From Polyangiaceae bacterium (GTDB taxonomy: Bacteria > Myxococcota_A > Polyangia > Polyangiales > Polyangiaceae): a stretch of DNA of 64,000 nt. Location: assembly GCA_029941785.1 (NCBI GenBank), contig JAPYTK010000005.1, positions 1-64,000 on the forward strand. The letters are read 5' to 3'. Positions 8,269 through 16,942 of the stretch are shown piece after piece; within the stretch, counting starts at the first letter, position 1; every line of letters begins with the position of its first letter. The notes beneath the pieces were generated by a model, which was not told where the DNA came from, made no database searches, and saw only the letters and a program-made list of their open reading frames with translations. Position numbers and translations under genes: made by a program.

Positions 8269-9473
8269 CCTTGCTGGCGGAAAAACCGGATGGTTCGCAA
8301 GGTTGAGTGGATCATCGTGATCACACCGCCGATGGCGATCACAGGGAGTGCCTGCTGCAGCACGCCGGCGAGCGCGAGGACCATGACGAGGAAGAGGAAG
8401 AAGTCCTGTTTGAGGATCGTTTCGAAGAACTGCACCGTCGCACCGAGAACACCTGCGGAGGGGGGCGCGTCAGGACGGCTGAGGGCATAAAAATCGCCCG
8501 ATCCTATTTTCGCGAGCATGAGGTAATTGGCGATGGCGGCGAAGGCGTTGCTCGCGGCGGCGATCCAGCCACCCAAGGCGTAGTACGAGCCGTACGGCTG
8601 GATCGCCTGGGCCCCGAAGCCGAGCGCGGCCCAAAAGACAATGTTGGAGAGATCGTCGCCGACCGTGTCGAGCCATTGGCCCAGCTTGCTTCCTTCGAAG
8701 CGCACGCGCGCGAGCTCACCGTCGCAGCCGTCGAGGATCGAGTTGAGCTGCATCAGCACGGCGCCGATGGCGACGGCCTGATAGCTCCCTTGGGTGGCGA
8801 AAGCGGCAGCGATGACGGCGACGCCGAAGGTCGCGGCGGTCATCATGTTGGGCGAGATCGGAAGGCCGACGACATGACGAGATAGAAACAAGGAGAGGTG
8901 GCGGTTCAGGTGCCGGGACACGATGCCGTCGACGGGTTTGCGGCAGTCTTCGAACAGGGCGCGGGTCGCTTCGCGTTGGCCGCCTGGCGTGCTGGCATCG
9001 ATGAGCCAGTGCGCCGTCGTGTCGAAGGGGGACATGTCGTCACGGTCGGTGAGCGCAGCGAGTGTCAGATCGGTGCCCTCGCTCGGCGTCAGAATCATCA
9101 GGCTTCCCGCGCGATCCGATCCCATCGCGCAAAGCGAGTCGGCCTCGTCGTCGAGCATAGCCCGGTACAGGGAGGGGGGGCCGAGCCACTCGTAGCACGC
9201 GAGTAGGCAGCGCTCGCCCTTCGGGCACGCCGATAGCGGAGACGCGTCGGCAGCGAGGGGCGTGAACTGAAGGTCTGCGGTGACGCGTGGTTCGGCCTTC
9301 ACTTCGTCGAAGTCGGGGCGGGCTTCTTCGGGAAGCGCGACCACGATGCGAGCGACGCCTGCCCGTTGCAGGGTGAGCACGGCCCGCAGGAGCAAGGGCA
9401 GGCCGGCGATTTGCGCCTTCGGATCGACGGGCAGGCTACGCCAGGAACTCAGGATGGCGAGCGGCTTGCTCAT
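8265..9473 (-). CDS. CDP-alcohol phosphotransferase with degenerate nucleotidyltransferase-like N-domain
   Basis: A 402-residue protein. The C-terminal half has the CDP-alcohol phosphotransferase signature, read as DGELAR, eight residues, GQWLDTVGDD, within several membrane helices. The preceding stretch VSRHLNRHLSLFLSRH and PNMMT resembles bifunctional inositol-phosphate cytidylyltransferase/DIPP synthases. The N-terminal 200 residues have the layout of a nucleotidyltransferase domain (AGLPLLLRAVLTLQRAG, RIVVAL) but lack the Gly-rich LAAGxGxR motif; this position reads LSSWRSLPVDPK. It probably makes a phosphodiester lipid or compatible-solute precursor; the substrates are unknown. ATG 9473 starts MSKPLAIL. 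It is the last gene of a three-gene operon with 10276-11001 and 9490-10269. Confidence 0.8.
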   Translation of the reverse strand: MSKPLAILSSWRSLPVDPKAQIAGLPLLLRAVLTLQRAGVARIVVALPEEARPDFDEVKAEPRVTADLQFTPLAADASPLSACPKGERCLLACYEWLGPPSLYRAMLDDEADSLCAMGSDRAGSLMILTPSEGTDLTLAALTDRDDMSPFDTTAHWLIDASTPGGQREATRALFEDCRKPVDGIVSRHLNRHLSLFLSRHVVGLPISPNMMTAATFGVAVIAAAFATQGSYQAVAIGAVLMQLNSILDGCDGELARVRFEGSKLGQWLDTVGDDLSNIVFWAALGFGAQAIQPYGSYYALGGWIAAASNAFAAIANYLMLAKIGSGDFYALSRPDAPPSAGVLGATVQFFETILKQDFFLFLVMVLALAGVLQQALPVIAIGGVITMIHSTLRTIRFFRQQG

Positions 9474-9489
9474 GCGGTCGGGCTCCACC

Positions 9490-10269
9490 TCATGCTGGCC
9501 ACTGCGTCCAATCCTCATCGAGCCGAGACAGACTCTTGAGCCCGAAGCCGAAGAAGCATGCGGCAGCCGCCCAGGCCATCCAGCCGCTGGCGCTTGGCCC
9601 GTAGGGTAGGACGTGGCGCTGAATGTTGAGATCGAATGGGTCGCCTGAGAGGAGCGTCGTGGCCATCCATGCCCACCCGAAGTGGGCCGCGACGGGCAAC
9701 CAGGCATCGCCTCGAGTTTGCCATAGCGAGGCCAACCACAAGCTCGCCCCGGCGGTCAGGGCGAGTCCGGCCGCCGTCGTACCGGCTACGCCGACTATCG
9801 CCGCTGCGCTCGCCACCGTCGCGTAAAGGACGGCCCATCTCGGGGGGATCGCCGCGCGTTTGGCGAACAAGAGGATCAAGCCGTTTAGCCACAGCTCGTC
9901 GCGGTACGCGAGACCGAGCGATTCGACCGTACCGAAAAACATGCTTGGGCCCGGGGTCGACGTTCGGACGCTCGCCTCCCCGATGGCGATGGCGATCACC
10001 GCGACGGCGACAATCGGGGCGGCCCCTTGCAGAGCTCGTTTGGCCATGTGCGCCCACCGTTCGCGGTTGAGCGGTTCGGTGTCCAGGCCAGCCCGGCCGA
10101 CGAGCACACTGACGATGGCGGCTCCGATCACCGCGCCGCTCATGGGATTGTTGAGCCACACTTCGACGATCCGGATGATGGCGCCGCAGACGACCAAGTA
10201 AACTGCGCCCTTGGCGATTGTCGCCAAGCGCTTACGAGGGTCGGTCTCGATGGGGGGGGTCTGCTCCAC
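9490..10269 (-). CDS. Polytopic membrane protein, CPBP-like
   Basis: A 259-residue integral membrane protein with about seven hydrophobic segments. The arrangement AYRDELWLNGLILLFAKR, then helices, then LPVAAHFGWAWM resembles the CPBP (Abi/CAAX-protease-like) fold, where EExxxR and later His motifs form the metal site. Here the first motif is DEL rather than EE and the Arg is displaced, so peptidase activity is doubtful. The GTG at 10269 starts seven bases after the upstream gene's stop and its end lies 16 bases before the phosphotransferase start, so an operon is likely. CPBP membership is tentative. Confidence 0.65.
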   Translation of the reverse strand: MEQTPPIETDPRKRLATIAKGAVYLVVCGAIIRIVEVWLNNPMSGAVIGAAIVSVLVGRAGLDTEPLNRERWAHMAKRALQGAAPIVAVAVIAIAIGEASVRTSTPGPSMFFGTVESLGLAYRDELWLNGLILLFAKRAAIPPRWAVLYATVASAAAIVGVAGTTAAGLALTAGASLWLASLWQTRGDAWLPVAAHFGWAWMATTLLSGDPFDLNIQRHVLPYGPSASGWMAWAAAACFFGFGLKSLSRLDEDWTQWPA

Positions 10270-10275
10270 GCTTCC

Positions 10276-11001
10276 CTACTGCCCGATTTGACCGTCGATG
10301 GCTACGACGTCGCTGGATTTTGCGGCCGTTTGCGACAGCACGATGACGGTGATCCCTGCGGCCGCGACGACCCCGATCCCCGTCCAAAACCACGGCGAAG
10401 TCCAAATGCTCTTCGATTCGGTTGGGACAGGGCCAGGCCGCGAAGCCGGGGGAGGGGGGCTTCGCCGTGGGCCAGCCGCCGCGTCATCATGAAGAGCGCG
10501 CAAGGTCATCACCGTGTCGGTCCAGCCGCGCGTCAACTTGCCTCGAGGACCGGTGCTCAAGGTGGGCTTCAGCGCCAAAGACAAGAAGCGTCCCTGCTGA
10601 ATGTCGAGCACGCGGACGCGCGCGTCCTGTTTGGGCGCAGCTTCGACGACGGCGAGAAGCTTCGCTCGCACGTCCCGTCCAATGGATACCAGCAAGCGCC
10701 GGCGCACGTCTCCGGTCGTCTTTCGCGCGGCCACCATCGCGCTTGCCAAGCTCGATCGACCCGGAGAGGAGCCGCCGATCAGCTCGCGAGCCGTGGCCTC
10801 GTCGTAGCGAGGTCGCAGGGCAGGGTCCCGATACACGGCGCGGGCGAGCGCCATGGCATCCGTCCGAGCCGCGTCGTCGACGCAGAGCACGGCGACGCCG
10901 TGCGTGGTCACGGGGACTGTTTTCGCGATGGCCTTGCCCATGGGTAGGCAGCACCAGGCGAGCAGCCAGATGCACCAAGCTCGCGCCACGGGGTGGCTCA
11001 T
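10276..11001 (-). CDS. Exported protein with C-terminal membrane segment, unknown
   Basis: A 241-residue protein with an N-terminal signal sequence (hydrophobic to about residue 25, then KAIAKTVPV), an alpha/beta region of about 130 residues, a Pro/Arg-rich linker (RRSPPPPASRPGPVP) and one membrane helix (WFWTGIGVVAAAGITVIVL) near the C-terminus. This layout recurs in myxobacterial periplasmic proteins scoring TonB- or sensor-like, but I recognise no family. It is the first gene of the operon leading to the CDP-alcohol phosphotransferase. ATG 11001 is the first in-frame Met after a cluster of basic residues; the acyl-CoA dehydrogenase gene diverges 43 bases away. Confidence 0.6.
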   Translation of the reverse strand: MSHPVARAWCIWLLAWCCLPMGKAIAKTVPVTTHGVAVLCVDDAARTDAMALARAVYRDPALRPRYDEATARELIGGSSPGRSSLASAMVAARKTTGDVRRRLLVSIGRDVRAKLLAVVEAAPKQDARVRVLDIQQGRFLSLALKPTLSTGPRGKLTRGWTDTVMTLRALHDDAAAGPRRSPPPPASRPGPVPTESKSIWTSPWFWTGIGVVAAAGITVIVLSQTAAKSSDVVAIDGQIGQ

Positions 11002-11044
11002 GGCGGCAGCATGCCACGAAACGCGGTAAGCTGCCGGCCGCACC

Positions 11045-12142
11045 ATGGATTTCTCCTTCGATGCCGCCCAATCGGCGCTCCACGACGCGATGCGTACCCT
11101 CGGCTCGCGAGCCCTGGCGGCGCCCCCCGAAGAGCGTCTCGACGTGCTCGCTGCCGGTGGCGCGCTCGGGTTGTCGATTGCGGCAGCGCACGGGGGAGGC
11201 GGGCATGATCTCCTGACGACGGCTCACGCCTACGAGGGACTCGGCTCCTCCCTCGACGACGGGGGCGTCTTGCTGGCTGCCGGGGCGCATCTTTTCGGCG
11301 TCGCGATGACCATCCAAAAGGTGGGCACCGATCGGCAGCGGGCCACCTGGTTGCCCGAGCTTGCGACCGGGCGCTGCCTCGGGACCGTGGCAGCGACGGA
11401 GAGCGGTGCAGGCTCGGACGTGGGGGCGGTCCAGTCTTCGGTCGAGTCAACCGACGACGGAGTGCGGCTCAGCGGTGAGAAAGCCTACGTCACCTCGGCG
11501 CACCGCGCGGGCTTGTTCTTGTTCGTCGGCCGCCACGCCGGTGGTCGCGGCTTGACCGTGGCTCTCGTGCCGAGCGAGCACGCGACCGCCGGGGAACCAT
11601 GGCCTACGGCCGGATTACGCGGAGCTGGACTCGCGCCGGTCGTGTTCGATGCACCCGCGATGTCTGCCGAAAACGTGTTGGGCAAGCCGGGCGCGGGCAT
11701 GGCCGTGTTTCAAACGGCGATGACCTACGAGCGGGCTCTCGTCCTCGCCTTTCGTTTGGGTTCGATGCAGCGTGGACTGGATGAGGCTGTGGCTCACGTT
11801 CGTCGGCGCAAGAGCGGTGGTGTTGCGATGGCTCAGCATCAAGCGGTGCAGCACCGCATTGCGAGAATGAAACGCCGACTCGAGACGGCCCGCTTGCTGG
11901 TCTACCGGGCAGCCTGGCAACTCGACCAGGGTGAGCGAGCCACCGGCGAAGCGGCGCTCGCCAAATGGCATCTCGCCGAGGCCGCGATGCTTTCGGCTCT
12001 CGATGCGCTGCAGCTGCGTGGGGCCTCGGGCTATCTGGATTCGAGCGGGATCCCCGCGGCGATCGACGACGCTATCGGCGGGACGATCCACTCGGGGACC
12101 GAAGACGTTCTCGCCTCGATCGTCGCCCGTACGCTCGCCTAG
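11045..12142 (+). CDS. Acyl-CoA dehydrogenase-family flavoprotein, atypical active site
   Basis: A 365-residue protein with the three-part acyl-CoA dehydrogenase fold. FAD-binding segments are seen in TVAATESGAGSDVGAV and GEKAYVTSAHRAG, and the C-terminal helical domain carries the HQAVQHRIARM stretch. In short- and medium-chain enzymes the base is Glu in a YEGT motif; the matching place here reads TIHSGTEDVLASIVAR, with Ser in place of Glu. Either another residue acts as base, as in isovaleryl-CoA dehydrogenase, or the protein handles a carrier-bound or non-standard substrate. No ETF or enoyl-CoA genes are adjacent. Its end overlaps the convergent membrane gene by four bases. Confidence 0.78.
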   Translation: MDFSFDAAQSALHDAMRTLGSRALAAPPEERLDVLAAGGALGLSIAAAHGGGGHDLLTTAHAYEGLGSSLDDGGVLLAAGAHLFGVAMTIQKVGTDRQRATWLPELATGRCLGTVAATESGAGSDVGAVQSSVESTDDGVRLSGEKAYVTSAHRAGLFLFVGRHAGGRGLTVALVPSEHATAGEPWPTAGLRGAGLAPVVFDAPAMSAENVLGKPGAGMAVFQTAMTYERALVLAFRLGSMQRGLDEAVAHVRRRKSGGVAMAQHQAVQHRIARMKRRLETARLLVYRAAWQLDQGERATGEAALAKWHLAEAAMLSALDALQLRGASGYLDSSGIPAAIDDAIGGTIHSGTEDVLASIVARTLA

Positions 12143-13515
12143 CGATCCATGTTCCGGAAGGCACGTTCGGGACTCACCCTCTTGGCGGGCCGCTTTTTCT
12201 CGGGCGTGGCGCTGGCCGCGGGTTTGCCCTTGGGTCGGTTCTTCTCGGCCTTCTTCGCGCTCCCGAGATCGCGGAAGCGCTGTTGCACGGTCGCGTCGGG
12301 GTTGGTGAAGCTGAAGAGTTTCTTCGCTTCGAAGCCGTAGGATTTGGTCCGTCCAAACCGCGGGTTCATGTCGTGAAGCCAGTACACTTCGCCTTTGACG
12401 ATGGCGTCATTCGGATTCCCGGTTCGCTTGGGCAAGCGGTAGATGTACTGCTTCATCGGCTTCCGGAAGGACGTGTTCGCGGGCAGGTGCATGCGGTTGT
12501 AATAGTCGCTCCAGATTTGGCTGTAGCCGTAGCTTCGGGCGTGGAGCAAATCGTAGTCGGGCTTGCGCAGCTTCTCGCCGGGCAGGGCGTCGGGTGACAG
12601 GGGATCGACGTGCCGACCGTCCACGGTCACCGCGTCGACGAGCAGGGTGCCGTCATCCATCACCGGGTTGGGCGAGAACATGAACCAGCCTTGCAGGTAA
12701 CGCATCTTGTGGGCAAGGAGGCGCACCTCCGTGGGGTGCGGCAAGCGCAGACCGCGGTAGGCCCACAGCTCCGACAGGGCTTGGTTGATCGCGCCCATCC
12801 AGAAGGCGACGATGATGATCTCGCGCAGGCCGACGAAGAGGCGCTGTCGCTTGACGCGCGGGGCCGACGGGGTGGTCAGCACCATGAGGACCAATGGCTT
12901 GAAGAATTGGTATCCGAACACGAGGAGCAACACGAGCCCTAGGTAGGTGATTCCGTCCCCGCGACTCAGCCAAACGGTGACGTCTTTTCCACCGCCCCAT
13001 GGGATCAACCCCAGGTTCAGATCGACTTTCATCTCGAGCTTCTTGGCCGTCCATTTGACCATGGGCGCGCCGTACACGTAGAGGAAGGTGCCGAAGAAGA
13101 AGCCCACGAAGTCGACGATCATGCGGCTGTCACGCCAGCGGCGGTGGCGGAAGTAGTCGTGCAGCCAGTCGCGCATGTAATACTCATCCATCGGCTCGGC
13201 GCCTTGGGCGGTCATGTCGCGGGCTGCGGTGCTTGTCGCCGCGGCCGTCGCCGTCGTCGCGGTCGTCTTCATTCCAAAGAAGCGCGCCGAGGGGGCCGCG
13301 AGCCCTCCACCGATCGTCGCGAGCAGCTGACCGATACCAGGAATGCGCAGAGGCACCGCGTACAGCGGGCCGATCGGCAGGGCGGAGAGGATGTCGATGG
13401 CGGCGGCGCGACCGTGCACCCGGCTGGTGTCGCCAGGCCGAACCGTCTCCAGTCCGCGGGCTGCCGGATCTTCGACGAAGTGGAGCAGTTCGAATTGGTT
13501 CCATCGCTTGAGCAC
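12139..13515 (-). CDS. Membrane protein with truncated DCC (DUF393)-like N-terminus
   Basis: The reading frame begins right after an in-frame TAG that ends the upstream HTTM gene. From GTG 13515 it is 458 residues. Residues 1-85 (LKRWNQFELLHFV, HGRAAAIDILSALP, PLRIPGIGQLLA) match the body of a DCC thiol-disulfide-oxidoreductase-like domain but miss its first strand and DxxCxxC motif. Then come an Ala/Thr linker, about three membrane helices, and a long soluble C-terminus with a Lys/Arg/Pro-rich tail. Several upstream codons without a start are domain-like (GALWICRV). It may be a nonsense-split half of a larger HTTM-DCC protein. It follows the HTTM gene by 21 bases and must be co-transcribed with it. 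Confidence 0.7.
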   Translation of the reverse strand: MLKRWNQFELLHFVEDPAARGLETVRPGDTSRVHGRAAAIDILSALPIGPLYAVPLRIPGIGQLLATIGGGLAAPSARFFGMKTTATTATAAATSTAARDMTAQGAEPMDEYYMRDWLHDYFRHRRWRDSRMIVDFVGFFFGTFLYVYGAPMVKWTAKKLEMKVDLNLGLIPWGGGKDVTVWLSRGDGITYLGLVLLLVFGYQFFKPLVLMVLTTPSAPRVKRQRLFVGLREIIIVAFWMGAINQALSELWAYRGLRLPHPTEVRLLAHKMRYLQGWFMFSPNPVMDDGTLLVDAVTVDGRHVDPLSPDALPGEKLRKPDYDLLHARSYGYSQIWSDYYNRMHLPANTSFRKPMKQYIYRLPKRTGNPNDAIVKGEVYWLHDMNPRFGRTKSYGFEAKKLFSFTNPDATVQQRFRDLGSAKKAEKNRPKGKPAASATPEKKRPAKRVSPERAFRNMDR

Positions 13516-13536
13516 GCGACAAATCCACAGCGCGCC

Positions 13537-14595
13537 CTACGAGCCGGGGTCGAAGAACACCTTACGCGCCCGATGCTCACGCTTCATTGTGCGGATGGCG
13601 ACCTCCCAGTCTTCGCGGCTGAGCAGCAGGACCGAGAACACGCACAGCGCCCACGCGAAGGGTCCGAGCACGAAGGTCGAACCAAAGCCGAGGTGCAGCA
13701 GGGTAATGAACACGATGGCCGTGCGCTTCGCCCAAACCCGTGCGATAGGCGACATCAGTGCGATCGGCATGCCGATCTCCATGCCGATCGTCGCCTTGGT
13801 CATGATGATGAGCATCCACGTCGGGAGGTGCTCGCGCACGGCGGCGACCAAGGGGTTGACCATCCGATCGACCCACAGCACGTAGTGCACCGCGGTGCCG
13901 TTGTGCCAGGCCGGGCCCGTCTTGTGCCGGTAGTTGTAACCGTAGATCGCGCACAGCTGCAGCAGCAGCACCAAGCCCAGGATGGTCACGTGCGGGTCGA
14001 GCCGCCAGGCCTCCTCCGGCTCATGGCGATCGTTGAGATCATCGGCGCCCCCTTCGCGTCGGCGACGCCAGGAGCTGAGCATCGCGTCCACGCTGAAGCG
14101 ATCGCCGAGGGGCAGCAGCGCGGTCCAAAGCAACAGCAGGTTGTGCACCACGTAGCCGCCGTTTTCGATCAGCAGCACGCGGCCGTTCATGCTCGCGACG
14201 AAGATCGCCGCCAGCACTTGCGCGATGCGCGTCTTGTAGCCGACGAGCACGCACAGGTAGATCGCGAGCCCGACCGCCCACAGCACCCACAGCTCTTGGC
14301 GGGTGGAGAAGGCGTTGAAGATCGACCAGCCCGATGACTGCGGTCGCCACAGGTTGACGTGGGTCGGCAGGACGCCCTCGTTGGAGAACATCCTCCACCA
14401 GTCGCCGGTGCGGCGGAACAGATCGAAGATGAGGAAGAATCCGAGCAGGATCCGGGTCAGCCCGAGGGTGCGGCGATCGAAGGTGAAGTAGTTGTCGCGC
14501 AGATCTTCCCACCAGGTCGTCTCGACCCGTTCGGTGGGCTCTGTGGTTTCCCCGTCTCGGGGAGCCTCCGGCGTCTTCTCTGTTTCGTCGACCAT
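13537..14595 (-). CDS. HTTM-domain membrane protein (vitamin K gamma-carboxylase-like)
   Basis: A 352-residue integral membrane protein of the HTTM family, the transmembrane module shared with vitamin K-dependent gamma-carboxylases. It starts with an acidic, charged leader, then FDRRTLGLTRILLGFFLIFDLF and further helices including ENGGYVVHNLLLLWTALLPLGDRFSVDA, a highly typical HTTM block, and LQLCAIYGYNYRHKTGPAWHNGTAVHYVL. The soluble carboxylase lumenal domain is absent. The last residues, VFFDPGS, look like the opening strand of a DCC domain that continues in frame beyond the TAG. Bacterial HTTM functions are poorly known. ATG 14595 is clear. Confidence 0.85.
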   Translation of the reverse strand: MVDETEKTPEAPRDGETTEPTERVETTWWEDLRDNYFTFDRRTLGLTRILLGFFLIFDLFRRTGDWWRMFSNEGVLPTHVNLWRPQSSGWSIFNAFSTRQELWVLWAVGLAIYLCVLVGYKTRIAQVLAAIFVASMNGRVLLIENGGYVVHNLLLLWTALLPLGDRFSVDAMLSSWRRRREGGADDLNDRHEPEEAWRLDPHVTILGLVLLLQLCAIYGYNYRHKTGPAWHNGTAVHYVLWVDRMVNPLVAAVREHLPTWMLIIMTKATIGMEIGMPIALMSPIARVWAKRTAIVFITLLHLGFGSTFVLGPFAWALCVFSVLLLSREDWEVAIRTMKREHRARKVFFDPGS

Positions 14596-14687
14596 CGCTC
14601 TTTGGCCGCGTTTTAGCAGGTTGCTGCGCGATGCTCCATCCTCGCCGCTGACCCGTGGTTCAGTTGACTCGCGGGTCAGCGCCTGAC

Positions 14688-15122
14688 CTATCGAAGAATC
14701 GTGAGGATCTCGTTCAGCTCGGCGCTGAGGCTTTTCAAGAAGGCTTTTCCGGCTTCATTTCGGCTGCCGCCTTGGGTGACCGTGTACAGGCCCAGCCCTC
14801 CTTGGCCCATGCCGACGAGACCCGTCCCGACCTGCGCCGCGAAGCCGATGAGCCCGATCCCCAGCTGTCCGAAGGCGATGAGCCCCCCGGAGACCTGGCC
14901 AGTGGCGAAGAGCACGCCGCCCCCGATCCAGGTGAGCGCGATGAGGCCAACGCCGGCGCCGATTACGATGACCCCGGTGCCTCCTAGCGCGATCCAGGCG
15001 GGATCGGGCTGGGAGGCGTTGATGAGCGGCATGCCCAGCACGACGGCGGTTTCGTCGGCCGTGATGTAAAACAAGATCGACACCACGAGGACGATCAAGG
15101 TTAGAATGACGAAGCGAGTCAC
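14688..15122 (-). CDS. Small Gly-rich membrane protein
   Basis: A 144-residue protein with an N-terminal membrane helix (FVILTLIVLVVSILFYI), two or three further weakly hydrophobic Gly-rich segments (IALGGTGVIVIGAGVGLIAL, GGGVLFATGQVSGGLIAFG) and a short amphipathic C-terminus. The Gly pattern suggests tightly packed helices or a DUF-type repeat as in LemA-unrelated Gly-zipper proteins. No family is recognised. It lies 92 bases upstream of the HTTM gene in the same direction and could be the first gene of that operon. It diverges from the 15151 gene with 28 bases between starts, too short for two full independent promoters without overlap. Confidence 0.6.
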   Translation of the reverse strand: MTRFVILTLIVLVVSILFYITADETAVVLGMPLINASQPDPAWIALGGTGVIVIGAGVGLIALTWIGGGVLFATGQVSGGLIAFGQLGIGLIGFAAQVGTGLVGMGQGGLGLYTVTQGGSRNEAGKAFLKSLSAELNEILTILR

Positions 15123-15150
15123 TGGGGCCTGATTCTAGCAGTCGAAGCGA

Positions 15151-16140
15151 ATGTCCGACTCTAAAACTTTCGTGGCCTGCGTCGATCCGGATGACCCAAC
15201 ACGTTGGATGGAGCTCGTCGCCGTAGGCAACAGTCATCGAATCGAGTACTTGCGGCGCGACTACGTGCAGCCGCCTGGTGCGCGCGCGGACGGGGTGAAG
15301 CGCGCTTGGGCTCGGTGGCTCAAGTGGGTCGGGCGTGGACTGTACGGGAGCCCGATTTTGTGGCTGTTCCATGTGCTGCTCCCGGCTCCCATGGATGGCA
15401 GGTTGCTCGTGCTGTTCGTGTGCATCGCGGTGTTGTTCTATGCGTCGATCAACGTGTACGTGGTGTTGGCGGTGATCGCCTGGCGCGCGCAGAAGATGGG
15501 CCGCCCGCGATTGCGGCCACCTCACGAAGATCGTGAGCCTGGACTCTCTCGGGCCACTGAGAGTGTGGCGGAGGAGGCCCCTCCGCCCGCGGTCGGCAGC
15601 TTGGTGCGCGCGCGAGGCAAAGTGGCGCCGCTGTCGATTCGGAGCTTGGCGGAGGGCGCTGTGATCCGTGACGTGTGGCTGACGGACGGCAAGCTCGGCC
15701 GCTTGACGAACGCGGTGGCTTTCGCCGTCTGCGCGGAGGGGCAGCTGCCGGTCGTGCTCAGCTTTCATAGCGCTCCCAGCGTGTATGCGCCTGTTGCGGC
15801 GCGAGAGTTGACGAACGTTCTGCCGCAATTGACCGAGCGCGCCCGGAAGCTGTGGTCGATTATCGTGTCGGAGCCGACGGCGAGGGAAGCTGACGTTCTG
15901 GCGATCCAGCCAGGTGACGAGGTGGAGGTGATAGGTGTGGTTGGCGAGTTGATCGATGACGTGCGCCAGTTTTCCGTTGACGGTCAGGACCTCTCCCTCA
16001 CGGTCGAGGAGGGCGGCGCGCCCGGTTCGCCCTACCGTCATGACAGCCGTCGCGCGGGCGTGGTGATGGTCAGTAGCGTTGCGCAGCCCGTCGATGTCGT
16101 GTTGCGGAGCGAGCTCGCGTCGCGAAAGCTCAGCGTGTGA
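15151..16140 (+). CDS. Membrane protein, unknown function
   Basis: A 329-residue protein: about 65 residues of soluble sequence, two membrane helices (GSPILWLFHVLLPAP; LLVLFVCIAVLFYASINVYVVLAVIAW), then a roughly 200-residue cytoplasmic or periplasmic domain rich in beta strand (VVLSFHSAPSVYAP, GDEVEVIGVVGELIDDV). The second half resembles the GIDE/E3-like membrane domain arrangement in alternating strands, but no signature is certain. The ATG at 15151 follows no strong ribosome-binding site. It overlaps the convergent argB stop by 11 bases. Function cannot be assigned. Confidence 0.6.
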   Translation: MSDSKTFVACVDPDDPTRWMELVAVGNSHRIEYLRRDYVQPPGARADGVKRAWARWLKWVGRGLYGSPILWLFHVLLPAPMDGRLLVLFVCIAVLFYASINVYVVLAVIAWRAQKMGRPRLRPPHEDREPGLSRATESVAEEAPPPAVGSLVRARGKVAPLSIRSLAEGAVIRDVWLTDGKLGRLTNAVAFAVCAEGQLPVVLSFHSAPSVYAPVAARELTNVLPQLTERARKLWSIIVSEPTAREADVLAIQPGDEVEVIGVVGELIDDVRQFSVDGQDLSLTVEEGGAPGSPYRHDSRRAGVVMVSSVAQPVDVVLRSELASRKLSV

Positions 16141-16942
16141 GCACGGTGCCGATGTGGCCCGGCGTCTCGACTTCGCGTTCAAGGTCGCCAGGAGCCAGTT
16201 TGCCGACGATGTGGATTTGACCGATCCCTTGCTTCAGTGCCTCGAAGGCCTCGTCCAGCTTGGGGATCATGCCGCCCGTGACGACGCCCTCCTCGATGAG
16301 CGCGCGGGCCGCGTCGTGATCGAGCGATCCAATGCGCGAGGCGGGATCGGTCGGATCGCGGAGCACGCCGACGATGTCGCTGACGAGCACCAGCGCGCGG
16401 GCGCCACACGCGATGGCGAGCTGCGTCGCGACGACGTCGGCGTTGATGTTGTAGATGGTTCCGTTCGCGTCTGCCCCGATGCATGCGATGACGGGAATGT
16501 GTTTCGCCTCGAGCAGGCGTTCGATCAAGTCGAGGTTGATCTGTTTCACGTCACCGACGAGACCGAGATCGAGCGGCTCGTCGCCCGCGCCATGGATCAC
16601 GCGGGGAGGACGACGGACCGCCTCGATGAGCAAGGCGCTCGAGCCGTTCAGCCCGATCGGTGAGGCGCCGGCGGCGAGCAGGGTCGAGCAGATGTCGATG
16701 TTGAGCTTGCCGCCAACGGCCATTTTGAGCGCCTCGAGCGCCGCCTCGTCGGTGACGCGCCGTCCGGCGATCCGTCTCGGTTCATCCCCGAGCGCGCGCT
16801 GCAGTTCGCTGGTCTGCGCACCGCCGCCGTGTACGACGAGCACCGCTTGGCCACCGTCACATAAGCTCTTCAAGTCGGGCGCGAGTTGGTCCGCCTCCGC
16901 GATGGCGCCGCCGCCCAGCTTGACGACGATGGGTGGGGTCAT
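16130..16942 (-). CDS. argB: Acetylglutamate kinase
   Basis: A 270-residue amino-acid-kinase-family protein that phosphorylates N-acetylglutamate in the second step of arginine synthesis. Signature stretches are VVKLGGGAIAE at the N-terminus (ATP phosphate-binding Lys and Gly), LVVHGGGAQTSELQ, GRRVTDEAALEAL, ACIGADANGTIYNINADVVA (substrate and Mg site) and VVTGGMIPKLDEA near the end. It overlaps the argC stop by four bases (ATGA), so the two are translated together. LysZ-type kinases of the LysW pathway are close relatives, but no LysW-like gene is present, so arginine synthesis is favoured. Confidence 0.88.
   Translation of the reverse strand: MTPPIVVKLGGGAIAEADQLAPDLKSLCDGGQAVLVVHGGGAQTSELQRALGDEPRRIAGRRVTDEAALEALKMAVGGKLNIDICSTLLAAGASPIGLNGSSALLIEAVRRPPRVIHGAGDEPLDLGLVGDVKQINLDLIERLLEAKHIPVIACIGADANGTIYNINADVVATQLAIACGARALVLVSDIVGVLRDPTDPASRIGSLDHDAARALIEEGVVTGGMIPKLDEAFEALKQGIGQIHIVGKLAPGDLEREVETPGHIGTVLTR

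Noticed and set aside
14755-16182. 475-codon minus-strand open frame
   Set aside because: It covers two genes on opposite strands and has a low-complexity Arg/His composition typical of antisense GC-rich reading.
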